Shown: positions 17,194-29,197 of the stretch, piece after piece
Numbering within the stretch: position 1 is the first letter of the stretch
Layout: each line of letters begins with the position of its first letter
NCBI RefSeq assembly: GCF_006546825.1
Contig: NZ_VICC01000006.1
Coordinates: forward strand, 620,001 to 684,000
DNA: 64,000 nt
DNA from: Actinomyces oris
GTDB lineage: Bacteria > Actinomycetota > Actinomycetes > Actinomycetales > Actinomycetaceae
Direction: 5' to 3'
Made by a program: the position numbers and the translations under genes
Notes under the pieces: model-generated
Databases searched by the model: none
The model's input: the letters and a program-made list of their open reading frames with translations, nothing else
What the model was told of the DNA's origin: nothing

Positions 17194-18486
17194 ATGACGA
17201 GCGCTCCCCTACGCGTGGCCCTCTACAGCCACGATGCCAAGGGGCTGGGACACCTTCGCCGCAACCTCGCTCTGGCCCACCACCTGGCCCGGGCACTGCC
17301 GGGGCTCACCGGCCGTGACGTCACCGGCCTGGTCATCACCGGTCTGGCCCCGGGCCAGGAGTACCGCCTCCCCGACGGCTTCGACTGGCTGGTGCTGCCG
17401 GGGATCAAGAAGTCTAAGGGCATCTACCAGCCCCAGCGCCTGCGCATCACCCACGAGGACCTGGGCGAGGTCCGTAGCGCCCTGCTGAACGGCGTCCTGA
17501 GCACCTTCGCCCCGGATCTGCTCATCATCGACCGACACGCCTACGGGGTGCACCAGGAGCTGCGCGAGCCCCTGACTCACCTGCGCCGCACTCACCCCTC
17601 CGCGCGCGTGGTGCTCGGTCTGCGCGAGGTCCTGGACACCCCCGCAACCGTGCAGCGCGAATGGGATGAGCTCGGCGAGGCCGACACGCTGCGCCGGCTC
17701 ATCGACGAGGTCTGGGTCTACGGGGACGCCGCGGTCCACGACCTGAGCGCCACCGGCGAGGCCCCGCCTGCGCTGGAGGAGCGGATGCACTACACCGGTT
17801 ACCTCGCCCACGGTCGCGACATCGCCGAGCCCAGGGACGGCTCCGAGGCCTCACCCGCGTTGGCCGGTAACGCCCTGGACCCCGAGCCCTTCATCCTGAC
17901 GACCGCCGGTGGCGGCTCCGACGGCATCAACCTGCTGCGTGCCGCCGCGCAGGTACGCGTCCCTGACGGCTACCGGCATGTCGTGGTCACCGGCCCCCAG
18001 CTCGACGCCGCCCTGTTCCACCAGGTCGCTCAGGCGGCCGGTCCCCGCACCGTGGTGCGCCGGTCCTGGCCCGGCATGAGTCGTCACATCCAGCAGGCCG
18101 CAGCGGTCATCGCGATGGCCGGCTACAACACGGTCACCGAGATCCTCGCCTCCGAGACCCCGGCCCTCCTCGTCCCGCGCGAGACGCCTCGTCTGGAGCA
18201 GTTCATCCGGGCCTCCGGCCTGAAGAAGGCGGGCGCCGTCGACCTCCTGAGAGTCACGGATCTGAGTGCCGCAGCGCTGGAGGACCGGCTCTCCGAACTG
18301 CTGGGCGACCAGGAGGCCGCCCGTCGCCAGCTGACGGGGCGACGTCGTCTGCGTCTGGACGGCCTGGCCACGGTCCCCCTGCTGGCCGCCGAGCTCATGG
18401 ACCACCGACATGACGCTCCTACCACGAGCCCGACCTACCTCACCAGCCACGCCACCAGCCTCACCAGGATGGAGATCCCCGCATGA
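17194..18486 (+). CDS. GT-B fold glycosyltransferase (COG4671/MurG-like)
   Basis: A 430-residue protein with the N-terminal SHDAKGLGHLRRNLALA loop typical of the predicted glycosyltransferase family COG4671 and a C-terminal GT28-like donor-site region (AGYNTVTEILASETPALLVPRE). The C-terminal 20 residues are Thr/Ser-rich and unconserved. RBS GGGAGAAGAG precedes the ATG. First gene of a seven-gene run in which each stop overlaps the next start. Donor and acceptor unknown. Confidence 0.82.
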   Translation: MTSAPLRVALYSHDAKGLGHLRRNLALAHHLARALPGLTGRDVTGLVITGLAPGQEYRLPDGFDWLVLPGIKKSKGIYQPQRLRITHEDLGEVRSALLNGVLSTFAPDLLIIDRHAYGVHQELREPLTHLRRTHPSARVVLGLREVLDTPATVQREWDELGEADTLRRLIDEVWVYGDAAVHDLSATGEAPPALEERMHYTGYLAHGRDIAEPRDGSEASPALAGNALDPEPFILTTAGGGSDGINLLRAAAQVRVPDGYRHVVVTGPQLDAALFHQVAQAAGPRTVVRRSWPGMSRHIQQAAAVIAMAGYNTVTEILASETPALLVPRETPRLEQFIRASGLKKAGAVDLLRVTDLSAAALEDRLSELLGDQEAARRQLTGRRRLRLDGLATVPLLAAELMDHRHDAPTTSPTYLTSHATSLTRMEIPA

Positions 18487-19778
18487 ATCCCCCACTCGAC
18501 ACCCACCAGCCCCACCAGGGCGCCCCCCGTATCGGATACGTCCTCAAGGTCTACCCCCGCTTCTCGGAGACCTTCATCGTCACCGAGATCCTGGCCCGCG
18601 AGGCCCAGGGCGAGGACCTGAGCATCTATGCGCTGCGTCCCACAACGGACGCGCGCTTCCACCCCGAGATCGCCCGGGTCGCCGCCCGCGTCAACTGGGT
18701 GGGCCGGCCGCAGCGGGCCATCGACCTGTGGAGCCAGCTCACCGAGGGCCTGACCCGCCAGGAGGACCGCGAGCGCTTCGCCGCCATCATGCCGGTCCTG
18801 GCCGAGCTGCCCGGCGACGTGGTGGCCCAGGGAGTGGAGCTGGCGCGCCAGGCGCGCCGGGACTCCATCACCCACCTGCACGCGCACTTCGCGTCCCTGG
18901 CGGGACGGGTGGCGTGGATCGCCTCGGCCGTCACCGGTATTCCCTACACCGTGACCACCCACGCCAAGGACATCTTCCACGAGTCGGTGGACCCGGTGTG
19001 GCTGCGCCGGATCTGCGCCGATGCCCAGCGGGTCATCGCCATCAGCCGTTACAACGAGGACTACCTGGGCACCGTCCTGGCGGGCACGGGGGCCACGGTG
19101 TCGCTGCGTTACAACGCCCTGGAGCTGGATCGCTTCTCCTACCGTGCCCCGCAGCCGGTGTCCGCCACGAGGGCAGAGCCGCTGCGGGTGTGCGCCGTGG
19201 GTCGCCTGGTGCCCAAGAAGGGCTTCGCCGATCTGGTCGAGGCGGTGAGGATCCTGGTGAGCTCGGGGATCGATGTCGAGGTGGAGCTGGCCGGTGACGG
19301 CGATGAGCGTGAGCGCCTGACCGAGCAGATCGAGCGCCTGGGGCTGGCCGACAGGATCCGTCTGCTGGGGCCGCTCACGCAGGCGGAGGTGCGAGAGCTG
19401 CTGGCGCGCTCGGACGTGTTCGCGGCGCCGTGCATCGAGGCGGCCGACGGCAATATCGACGGTCTGCCCACGGTGGTCCTGGAGGCGATGGCCTGCGGGA
19501 CGCCGGTGGTGGCCACGGCGGTGTCGGGACTTCCGGAGGTGGTTCACGACGGCGTCACCGGGATTCTCCTTCCCCCGGGTGACCCGGCCTCGCTGGCCGT
19601 GGCCCTGCGCGGGATCGCACAGGGCGAGGTGGACATCGTTGCGCTGTCCCGCGGTGCGCGAGCACTGATTGAGGAGCAGTTCGACTCTCGGGCCCAGGCC
19701 GCGGTGCTGGCCGCCTGGCAGTCGGGTCCCGTCCCGGCTTCCGGCATGCGCCTGGCCGATCAGGAAGGAGCCGCCTGA
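18483..19778 (+). CDS. Glycosyltransferase family 4 protein
   Basis: A 431-residue GT-B enzyme. N-terminal YVLKVYPRFSETFIVTEI is typical of the WcaL-like GT4 branch; the C-terminal nucleotide-sugar region includes VGRLVPKKGFADLVEA, the LLGPL turn and an E-x7-E-like segment around AADGNIDGLPTVVLEAMACGTPV. Start overlaps the preceding stop (ATGA). Probably transfers a hexose or hexuronate onto the cluster's product. Confidence 0.88.
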   Translation: MNPPLDTHQPHQGAPRIGYVLKVYPRFSETFIVTEILAREAQGEDLSIYALRPTTDARFHPEIARVAARVNWVGRPQRAIDLWSQLTEGLTRQEDRERFAAIMPVLAELPGDVVAQGVELARQARRDSITHLHAHFASLAGRVAWIASAVTGIPYTVTTHAKDIFHESVDPVWLRRICADAQRVIAISRYNEDYLGTVLAGTGATVSLRYNALELDRFSYRAPQPVSATRAEPLRVCAVGRLVPKKGFADLVEAVRILVSSGIDVEVELAGDGDERERLTEQIERLGLADRIRLLGPLTQAEVRELLARSDVFAAPCIEAADGNIDGLPTVVLEAMACGTPVVATAVSGLPEVVHDGVTGILLPPGDPASLAVALRGIAQGEVDIVALSRGARALIEEQFDSRAQAAVLAAWQSGPVPASGMRLADQEGAA

Positions 19779-20946
19779 TGCGCATCGCCTACATCTGCTG
19801 CGACCCGGGCATCCCGGTGTTCGGGACCAAGGGCGCCTCGGTACACATTCAGGAGGTCGTTCGCGAGCTGCGGGCCGCCGGCCACGAGGTGGTGCTCTAC
19901 GCCCTGCGCTCAGGCGAGCACGTGCCCGCCGACCTGACCAATCTCGAACTGCACCTGGAGGCGGTCACCGACGTCTCCCCCGCTGAGCGGGAGCAGGCGC
20001 AGGTGCGTGCCGCCCAGAGGATTGCTTCGCGGGTCATCACCGACGGCGCTGACCTGGTTTACGAGCGCTACTCCCTGTTCTCCACGGCTCTGGCCGACAT
20101 CACGGCGGCCACCGAGGTGCCGGGGGTCCTGGAGGTCAACGCTCCACTGATTGACGAGCAGCATCGTCACCGCTCGCTGGTGGACGCCTCCGGCGCTGAG
20201 CAGGCGCTGCGCCGTCAGGTCGGGGCGGCTCGGGTCACGGTGTGCGTCTCGGACCCGGTGGCCGACTGGGTTCGCCGTCGCACCGCCGATGTGCCGGACG
20301 CGGAGGCTGTTGCCGCCAGGGTCCACACGGTTCCCAACGGTGTGAGCGTGCGCCGCATCCAGCCTCAGCCGGCGGACCCCGAGCGGGTGGTCGTCACCTT
20401 CGTGGGGACGCTCAAGCCCTGGCACGGGGTGGCCGACCTCATCACGGCGGCGGCCCTGGCGCGTCAGCGGTGGAGCCTGCGGATCATCGGCGACGGACCC
20501 GAGATGGAGACGCTCCGTGCGCAGGCCGAGCGCCTGGGGGTGGAGGCGGACTTCCGTGGGGCGGTCGCCCCTGAGGAGATTCCCACTCACATGGCGGGTT
20601 CAGCGATCGGGGTGGCTCCCTATCCGGATCTGGGGGGTCTGGAGCAGCAGTACTTCTCCCCCATGAAGGTCCTGGAGTACCTGGCCGCGGGGCTGGCGGT
20701 CGTGGCCTCCGACGTCGGTCAGATCCCCCAGCTGCTTGAGGAGGGATCGCAGCGCCACGGCGTGCTCGTGGCGCCCTCGGACCCCACGGCGCTGGCCGCG
20801 GCCCTGGATGATCTGGCGGCCTCCCCCCAGCGGCGGGCCCGGATGGGGCGTAACGGTCGTCTTCTGGCTGAGGAGCGCCACTCCTGGAATCGGGTCGTCA
20901 CCCGGATCCTGGGGCTGGCCGGCATCGCTGAGGGTGGTGGGCGGTA

Positions 20947-20947
<1 letters not shown>
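19778..20947 (+). CDS. Glycosyltransferase family 4 protein
   Basis: A 389-residue GT4 protein with the N-terminal GTKGASVHIQEVVRELRAAGHEV acceptor-side loop, then VTFVGTLKPWHGVADLI and the donor-site segment FSPMKVLEYLAAGLAVVASDVGQ. Stop of the preceding gene and its ATG share one base (TGATG). It differs enough from its neighbour that a distinct linkage is likely. Confidence 0.88.
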
Positions 20948-22769
<1,822 letters not shown>

Positions 22770-22773
<4 letters not shown>

Positions 22774-23987
22774 CTCCTTCGCTCATCAACGCGACGACCA
22801 CGGCCGACGCCGTCGCCGCGGTCCTCGACGCCGATCGGCTCAGTAAGCTCCTCGGGCGCCCGGTGCGGGCCGCCAGGCTGCGCATCAAGCCTGAGGTCTC
22901 GGTCCTGGTCTCCCTGACGGACCGGAGCACCGGGCTCACCGCGGGCTGGGCCCGCCTGCTCTGGCCGGTCTCGCACTCCAAGGCCGCTCAGGCCGAGCGC
23001 CTGGCCGCCTCCCTGGGGCTGCAGCCCCCCGTCACCCGGTCCCTGGACGAGGGCCTGCTGCTGCAGTGCGGTGCGGTCCTCACCGACCCCAAGCTGGCTG
23101 AGCCTCTCGCCCAGGCCACGGAGCTGGGGGTGCTGGGCAGCTGGGAGGCCCGGGACGTGCTGCGCTACAACCCCTCACGGCGCCTGGTCCTCCGGGACGG
23201 CTCCACGGTTCTGCGGCTGCGAACCGGCGGCGGGGGACCTGCCGACGACGTCCACCGCACCCTGTCCGGGCTCCTCCCGGTCCCCGGTCTGCTCGACTCA
23301 CAGGCCGTGGCCCAGTGCGAGGGCCGCGTCAGCGTGCAGCAGTGGTGCGGAGACACGAACCTGGCTGACGTCTATGCGGACAACGTTGATGGTCCGGCCA
23401 CTGCTCAGGGCCTGAAGGAGGCCACCAGGCGTGTGGGGGCTCTGCTGGCCGAACTGCACTCCTGCGCCGGGCAGCTGCCGGCGGACCTCATCGACCGGCT
23501 GCCGCATCAGCCTGCCGGCTCCCGGGAGCTGGCCGAGGTCCACGCTCGTCAGCTCGATGTCCTGGCCCCTGAGCTGGCACGCCGGGTACGGGCGGTGAGC
23601 GACATGCTGCCCTCCCACCTCCCCGGGACACCGGTTCTCACCCACGGTGATGCCTCCCCCGACCAGGTGCTCTACGAGTACTCGACCGGGCGGATCTGGC
23701 TGACCGACTTCGACCGGGTGTGCCTGGCGCCGGCGGCGACGGACCTGGGCTCCTACCTGGCGGAGGCACCGTCCTGTCAGCGGCATGCGCTGCTGGAGGG
23801 TTACGCCGTGCACCGGCTGGTACCGAGCGACGAGGAACTGGGGTGGGCGATCGCACTGTCCCGGCTGGCGCGACTGGCCGACCCCCTGCGACGGGCCCAC
23901 CCGTCCTGGCGTGAGCGCATCGGCGCGGACCTGGCCGCCATCGAGCGCATCGCCCGGTCGCCGGAGAAGGAGGCCAGCTGGGCATGA
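22770..23987 (+). CDS. APH/maltokinase-fold phosphotransferase, copy 1
   Basis: A 405-residue kinase-like protein. The catalytic loop HGDASPDQ (H292, D294, Q299) and the following metal-binding LTDFDR are clear. The usual metal-binding Asn of aminoglycoside kinases is Gln here, as it is in maltokinases, which favours a sugar substrate. The ATG forms an ATGA overlap with the exporter gene. Antibiotic resistance is possible by fold only; the operon context argues against it. Confidence 0.78.
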
Positions 23988-25081
23988 CGGACACGACGAG
24001 CACAACACCAAGGACTGAGATGACACAGACGACGGAGGCGGCCGACATGCTCAGCACGCTGCGGGCCATCCCCGGGCTGCGACGGGCCTGGCCCGCCGGC
24101 CGGGAATCGGAGCCGGCGAGCGTGAGCATCGAGTGCGTCGACGGCCAGGGCCGTCTGCGCGCCGGGCACGTCACCGTGGGGGGCGCCCCCGACCTGCTGC
24201 CCTACGCCAGTGACCCGGCCCTGCCGGCCCTGTCCAGGCAGCTGACCGGGAGACTCGTCGTCCACCGCGCCGGCCGCCGCGCCGTCGTCATGGAGACCTC
24301 CCGGGTCCGCAAGATGGTGCGGCCCCACAAGGCCGCCTCCCTGGTGCGGGCCCACACGACCGCCGCCTCGGTGCTGCGGGTCACCGGTCTGAGCACCCCC
24401 AGGATCCTCGGCAACGGGGACGACGTCGTTGACCTCGAGCTGCTGCCGGGCCGCAGTCTCGACGAGCTCGGTGACGCCGGCCTGCCCGGGTGGCAACGGC
24501 TCACGGAGGCCTGGTCGCTCCTGGGCGATCGTGAGGCGGACCTGCCCGCCCACGGGCCGCGTCAGGAGGCCCAGGTGCTGCAGCGCTGGCTGGCCTCCGC
24601 CCGCCGCTGCGGCCTCATCGACCAGCAGGATCTTCTGCACGAGCAGGTGGTGGACACCTGCCTGAGCCTGACAGAGGCGAGCGGGGTGCACGTCATCACC
24701 CACCGCGACCTCCACGACGGCCAGCTCCTGTGGGACGGAACCGACCTGTCCCTGCTCGACCTGGATACCGCGGCCATGGCCGAGGCGGCCCTTGACCTGG
24801 GCAACCTCTGGGCCCACGCGGATCTCATGGCGGTTCGCGGCCGGATCGGCCCCGAGGCCCACGCCCGGGTCCGCGGGCTGCTCGACGACCTGGCCCGCGC
24901 ACTGCCCGTGACGGAGCAGCGCCTGGAGACCTACTACCGCTCCTCAGCGCTGCGGCTCGTCTTCGTCCACGCCTTCCGGCCCGCCGCCCACCGGTGGCTG
25001 CCGATCTGGGTGCGCCACTGCCTGGGAGACGCCTCCCCCTTCATGTCCCTGGACCTCACCAACGATTGGAACGACTCATGA
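23984..25081 (+). CDS. APH/maltokinase-fold phosphotransferase, copy 2
   Basis: A 365-residue kinase-like protein with catalytic loop HRDLHDGQ (H240, D242, Q247) and metal-binding LLDLDTA about 16 residues later. The Asn-to-Gln change is shared with the preceding gene although the two are otherwise quite different. ATGA overlap with copy 1. The N-terminal lobe is short and ends with the KMVRPHKAASL basic stretch. Likely phosphorylates a carbohydrate precursor or product of the cluster. Confidence 0.76.
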   Translation: MTDTTSTTPRTEMTQTTEAADMLSTLRAIPGLRRAWPAGRESEPASVSIECVDGQGRLRAGHVTVGGAPDLLPYASDPALPALSRQLTGRLVVHRAGRRAVVMETSRVRKMVRPHKAASLVRAHTTAASVLRVTGLSTPRILGNGDDVVDLELLPGRSLDELGDAGLPGWQRLTEAWSLLGDREADLPAHGPRQEAQVLQRWLASARRCGLIDQQDLLHEQVVDTCLSLTEASGVHVITHRDLHDGQLLWDGTDLSLLDLDTAAMAEAALDLGNLWAHADLMAVRGRIGPEAHARVRGLLDDLARALPVTEQRLETYYRSSALRLVFVHAFRPAAHRWLPIWVRHCLGDASPFMSLDLTNDWNDS

Positions 25082-26406
25082 CCACCCCTCTTAAGCTCAC
25101 CGTCATCGGCTGCGGATACCTCGGTGCCGTCCATGCCGCTGCCATGGCCCACCTGGGACATCACGTCCTGGGGATCGATACGCGACCCGAGCAGGTCGAG
25201 GCCCTCTCCCAGGGCCACGCCCCCTTCTATGAGCCCGGGCTGCCCGAGCTGCTGGTCACCGGGGCCCAGCAGGGAGACCTGCGCTTCACCTCAACGCCGA
25301 CGCCGGCCGAGCTGGCCGAGGCCGACGTCCATTTCATCGCCGTGGGGACCCCGCAGTCCACCACTGGTGGGGAGGCCGACCTGAGCCAGCTGTGGAGCGT
25401 GGTCGACATGCTTCACGACGCCCTGCCCGAGGGTGGGCGCAGCCTGGTGGTGGGCAAGTCCACCGTCCCGGTGGGTACCGTCCAGCGGGTGGCCGAGCGC
25501 CTGGCCGGACGCGCCCTGGTGCTGTGGAACCCCGAGTTCCTGCGTGAGGGCTTCGCCGTGGCCGACACCCTCCACCCCGACCGCATCGTCTACGGGGTCC
25601 CTGCCGATCCCGCCGACGCCCAGGAGGCCCAGGCCGTGCTCGACGCCGTCTACCAGGACCTGCTGGAGGAGGGCATCCCCCGGATCGTCACCGACTACCC
25701 CACCGCCGAGCTGGTCAAGACCGCGGCGAACTCCTTCCTGGCCACCAAGATCAGCTTCATCAACGCCATGGCCCACCTGTGCGACACCGCCGGGGCCGAC
25801 GTCACCGTCCTGGCCGACGCCATCGGCCACGACCCGCGCATCGGTCGGCGATTCCTCCAGGCCGGCGTCGGCTTCGGCGGAGGCTGCCTGCCCAAGGACA
25901 TCCGGGCGCTGCGGGCCAGCGCCGACCTCCACGGCGCCGTGCACTTGGCGGACCTGCTGGGCCGGGTCGACTCCATCAACCGCGAGCAGCGCGACCGGAT
26001 CGTCGAGCTGGCCCGCACCCACGTGGGCGGCGACCTGTCCGGTCGGGCGATCACCATCCTGGGGGCGGCCTTCAAGCCCCTGAGCGACGACGTACGCGAC
26101 TCCCCCGCCCTGGACGTCGCCTCCCGTCTGGCCGACCTCGGGGCCGAGGTCACCGTCTGCGACCCACAGGCCCTGCCCGTGGTGGCCCGCTCCCACCCCC
26201 ACCTCACCCTGGAGGACGACCCCCGCGCCGCGCTCAAGGGAGCCGAGCTCGTCCTGCTGCTGACCGAGTGGGACCAGTTCGTGGCCCTCGACCCCGTTGA
26301 GGCCGCCACCGGCGTCGCCGAACGCGTCATCATCGACGGACGCAACGCCCTGGACCCGGTGACCTGGCGTGAGGCCGGGTGGACCTACGCGGGAGTGGGA
26401 CGCTGA
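25078..26406 (+). CDS. UDP-glucose/UDP-N-acyl sugar 6-dehydrogenase
   Basis: A 442-residue enzyme of the UDP-glucose/GDP-mannose dehydrogenase family. NAD-binding GCGYLG is at the N terminus, GTPQS and KSTVPVGT follow, and the catalytic cysteine C270 lies in FGGGCLPKD. It should oxidise a UDP-hexose to the uronate using two NAD. UDP-glucose is the default; an N-acetylhexosamine substrate cannot be excluded. ATGA overlap with the kinase gene makes it the last gene of the run and the likely source of UDP-uronate for the glycosyltransferases. Confidence 0.87.
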   Translation: MTTPLKLTVIGCGYLGAVHAAAMAHLGHHVLGIDTRPEQVEALSQGHAPFYEPGLPELLVTGAQQGDLRFTSTPTPAELAEADVHFIAVGTPQSTTGGEADLSQLWSVVDMLHDALPEGGRSLVVGKSTVPVGTVQRVAERLAGRALVLWNPEFLREGFAVADTLHPDRIVYGVPADPADAQEAQAVLDAVYQDLLEEGIPRIVTDYPTAELVKTAANSFLATKISFINAMAHLCDTAGADVTVLADAIGHDPRIGRRFLQAGVGFGGGCLPKDIRALRASADLHGAVHLADLLGRVDSINREQRDRIVELARTHVGGDLSGRAITILGAAFKPLSDDVRDSPALDVASRLADLGAEVTVCDPQALPVVARSHPHLTLEDDPRAALKGAELVLLLTEWDQFVALDPVEAATGVAERVIIDGRNALDPVTWREAGWTYAGVGR

Positions 26407-26431
26407 ATCGGGCCGCTCCCGGCTCCGCCCA

Positions 26432-26470
26432 TGCCCGGATCCATGGGGCGGAGCCCAGTGGATCCGGGCA
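26432..26470 (+). promoter_or_regulatory. Large hairpin between the sugar cluster and the two-component genes
   Basis: Perfect 12-base arms (TGCCCGGATCCA / TGGATCCGGGCA), a one-base bulge, four more pairs (TGGG/CCCA) and a GCGGAG loop. It ends 10 bases before the GTG of the sensor kinase and lacks a T-run. It could end the upstream transcript, attenuate read-through, or be a dyad operator over the kinase promoter. Confidence 0.7.
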
Positions 26471-26474
26471 CAAT
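26469..26474 (+). promoter_or_regulatory. Candidate -10 element of the sensor kinase gene
   Basis: CACAAT followed by six bases and GTG; it overlaps the final two bases of the hairpin. Confidence 0.4.
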
Positions 26475-26480
26475 GGCGAG

Positions 26481-28010
26481 GTGACCTCACTGCTGCCCAC
26501 TCGTACCGTCACCATCGGAACCCGCGTCATGTGGGCGATCGTGCTGGTGGCCGGCATCGCGCTGGTCATGTGCGGGGCGATCGTGTGGGCGCTGGGGCTC
26601 TCCAGCGTGTCGGCCGACGCCACCAACCGGCTCGAGCACAGCCGCGACCGGATCCGCCAGCTGGCCGCCGACAGGCAGGACCCCTCCAGCGGTCAGCCCC
26701 TGGAGGACGTCTCCGCGGTTCTGCGCACCCACATCCAGCGCACTGCCGAGGGGCGCGGTGAGGCCGAGCTCGGCTTCGTGGGCACCGATGCCAGTACGAA
26801 GCTGACCTGGGTCTCCGCAGACAACGTCTCCTTCCGCCCCGAGCAGGACAAGGAGCTGCTCACTCGGGTCTCCTCCCAGGCCGCCGCCTCGGAGTCCGTC
26901 ATCGAGACGGTGCGCACCCCCACCTCGAGCTACCGGGTCCTCGTTGTCCCGTTGCAGGGCGGCGCCCAGCGCGGCGCACTCGTGCACGTCATCGATCTCA
27001 AGGTCGCCGAGTCCCAGCTCCGGCGCACCATGGCCTTCTACGCGGCCGCGGCCGTGTTCACCGTCGCCCTGGTGACGGGTCTGGCCTGGTTCGCCGTCGA
27101 GCGGCTCCTGCGCCCCATCGAGCAGCTGCGCCGAGCCACCGAGTCCATCGGCGAGGAGGACCTGACCACCCGGGTACCGGTCAAGGGCCGGGATGACCTG
27201 ACGGCCCTGGCCGCGGCCGTCAACCGGATGCTCGACCGGGTCCAGACCTCGGTGGAGGCCCAGCGCAACCTGCTGGACGACGTCGGCCACGAGCTGCGCA
27301 CCCCGATCGCCGTGGTCCGCGGTCACCTCGAGCTCACCGACCCCGCGGACCCCGAGGACGTGCGCCAGACCCAGCTGCTGGCCCTTGACGAGCTCGACCG
27401 GATGGGGATGCTCGTGGGCGACCTGATCCTGCTGGCCAAGAGCGTCCAGAGCGACTTCGTCACCCCGGCGGACACGGATGTCGCCGAGCTGACCGAGCTG
27501 GTCTTCGACAAGTCCCTCGCCCTGGGTGAGCGCCGCTGGAAGATGGAGTCGGCGGCCTTCACCCGGGCCATGGTCGACCCCACCCGGATCACCCAGGCCT
27601 GGCTCCAGCTGGTGGCCAACGCGGTGAGGTACTCCGAGCACTGCTCCACCGTGTCCCTGGGCTCGGCCGTTCGCGACGGCCACCTGCAGATGTGGGTCAG
27701 GGACGAAGGCATCGGGATCGCCCCTGAGGACATCGACCTGGTGCGCCAGCGGTTCAAGCGCACCGCCGGTGCTCAGAAGCTCGCCTCTGGAACGGGACTG
27801 GGGCTCAGTATCGTCGAGACAATCGTCGCAGCTCACGGCGGGAGGCTGGACATACTCTCTGAGGTGGGCCGAGGATCGGTGTTCACCATGGTGATCCCTC
27901 TCAGGCCCCCCACCGCCGTGGCCTCCTCCCGAGGCGACGCCCTCGCACCTGCCGGGGACTCGCTCCCCGCTCAGCCCCCGACAGCCTCCCGAAGGAGTCA
28001 CTCACCATGA
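26481..28010 (+). CDS. HAMP-containing sensor histidine kinase
   Basis: A 509-residue membrane kinase: TM1 about residues 12-34, an extracytoplasmic sensor region about 35-185, TM2 about 187-210, HAMP (RLLRPIEQLRRATESI onwards), HisKA with phospho-acceptor H270 in DVGHELRTP, and an ATPase domain with N (LVANAVRYS), G1 (DEGIGI) and G2 (GTGLGLS) boxes. GTG start by context. It overlaps the response regulator gene (ATGA). Proximity to the sugar cluster suggests control of that cluster or response to envelope state. Confidence 0.92.
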   Translation: MTSLLPTRTVTIGTRVMWAIVLVAGIALVMCGAIVWALGLSSVSADATNRLEHSRDRIRQLAADRQDPSSGQPLEDVSAVLRTHIQRTAEGRGEAELGFVGTDASTKLTWVSADNVSFRPEQDKELLTRVSSQAAASESVIETVRTPTSSYRVLVVPLQGGAQRGALVHVIDLKVAESQLRRTMAFYAAAAVFTVALVTGLAWFAVERLLRPIEQLRRATESIGEEDLTTRVPVKGRDDLTALAAAVNRMLDRVQTSVEAQRNLLDDVGHELRTPIAVVRGHLELTDPADPEDVRQTQLLALDELDRMGMLVGDLILLAKSVQSDFVTPADTDVAELTELVFDKSLALGERRWKMESAAFTRAMVDPTRITQAWLQLVANAVRYSEHCSTVSLGSAVRDGHLQMWVRDEGIGIAPEDIDLVRQRFKRTAGAQKLASGTGLGLSIVETIVAAHGGRLDILSEVGRGSVFTMVIPLRPPTAVASSRGDALAPAGDSLPAQPPTASRRSHSP

Positions 28011-28666
28011 GCCGCATCCTCATCGTTGAGGACGAGCCCCGCATCGTCGCCTTCCTCACCAAGGGTCTCAAGGCGGCCGGGTTCACCCCCCACACCACCG
28101 CCGAGGGCGGGCAGGCCGTGGCCCTGGCGGTCCAGGAGGACTTCGACCTCATCATCCTGGATGTGGGCCTGCCCGACATCGACGGCTTCGAGGTGCTCCA
28201 GCAGCTACGCGGCCAAGGAGTGGGAACGCCGGTCATCATGCTCACGGCGCGCTCCTCGGTGGCCGACCGCGTCGCCGGCCTGGAGGGCGGCGCGGACGAC
28301 TACATGCCCAAGCCCTTCTCCTTCGAAGAGCTCCTGGCCCGCATTCGGGTACGGCTGCGCCCGGATGCCACCGGCCCTGACCAGATGCGCCTGACCCACC
28401 GCGACATGGTTCTGGACCTGCGCACCCGCACCCTGACACTGGAGGGCAGGACCGTGGAGCTCTCCGCCAGGGAGTTCGCCCTGGCCGAGACCTTCATGCG
28501 CCACCCCGGTCAGGTCCTCAGCCGCGAGCAGCTGCTGAGCGCCGTGTGGGGGCTGGACTTCGACCCCGGCTCCAACGTGGTGGAGGTCTATGTCTCCTAC
28601 CTGCGCAACAAGCTGGGAAGGCAGCGGGTGGAGACCGTGCGCGGCATGGGCTACCGGCTCATCTGA
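28007..28666 (+). CDS. OmpR/PhoB-type response regulator
   Basis: A 219-residue regulator. The receiver has the acidic pair at EDE, phospho-acceptor D52 in LDVGLPD, and K in MPKPFSFEELLAR; the C-terminal winged helix includes VELSAREFALAETFMRHPGQVLSRE and the VVEVYVSYLRNKL recognition helix. Cognate to the preceding kinase by overlap. Confidence 0.94.
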   Translation: MSRILIVEDEPRIVAFLTKGLKAAGFTPHTTAEGGQAVALAVQEDFDLIILDVGLPDIDGFEVLQQLRGQGVGTPVIMLTARSSVADRVAGLEGGADDYMPKPFSFEELLARIRVRLRPDATGPDQMRLTHRDMVLDLRTRTLTLEGRTVELSAREFALAETFMRHPGQVLSREQLLSAVWGLDFDPGSNVVEVYVSYLRNKLGRQRVETVRGMGYRLI

Positions 28667-28699
28667 TCCGCGGCGCCGGCCGTCTCGTCAGCCGTCCGC

Positions 28700-29197
28700 T
28701 CAGTCATCGTCGCGGTCGTCGTCATCGGCTTCCTTCACACCGTTCCTGGCCGGCTTCTTGTCGTCGTCATCATCGTCCACATCGGTGCGTCCGGGGGCGG
28801 CCGGTGCGGTGGTCCCGGCCGGGGCAGCCGGTGCGGCGGGGGCCGGCTGGCGATGGCCGTGGTCGACGGCGACAGGCGGGTCGGGCTCCACCGCCTGAGG
28901 CGCGTGCCCCTGCGTCGAGGAGTCCGATGAGGTCCAGGAGTCCGCCGCGGAGTCGCCGGACTCGTGCCGGGTGGAGCCGGCACCGCCGCCGGCAGTCGAG
29001 CTCTGCGTGGCCGTCACAGAGGACTGGGACGAGGTGACCCGTGGGGTTGCCGTCAGGACGATTCCCGGTTCCTTCGCGGACTCGGCGGGGTGGGAGAAGA
29101 CCATGCGGGTGACTGCGAGCAGGAGACCCGCGGTCACGATGACAACGGTGGTGGCCACGACGCGGCCACGTCCGAAACGATGCAGCAGACTCGCCAT
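28700..29197 (-). CDS. Single-pass membrane protein with disordered Asp-rich tail
   Basis: A 165-residue protein: a short basic N terminus, one hydrophobic segment (about residues 12-33), then a Ser/Thr/Ala/Pro-rich region and a C terminus holding two runs of six and four-plus aspartates. ATG at 29197 was chosen because it places the hydrophobic segment near the start. It converges on the response regulator gene with 33 bases between. No known domain; the acidic tail could bind cations or cell-wall partners. Confidence 0.6.
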   Translation of the reverse strand: MASLLHRFGRGRVVATTVVIVTAGLLLAVTRMVFSHPAESAKEPGIVLTATPRVTSSQSSVTATQSSTAGGGAGSTRHESGDSAADSWTSSDSSTQGHAPQAVEPDPPVAVDHGHRQPAPAAPAAPAGTTAPAAPGRTDVDDDDDDKKPARNGVKEADDDDRDDD

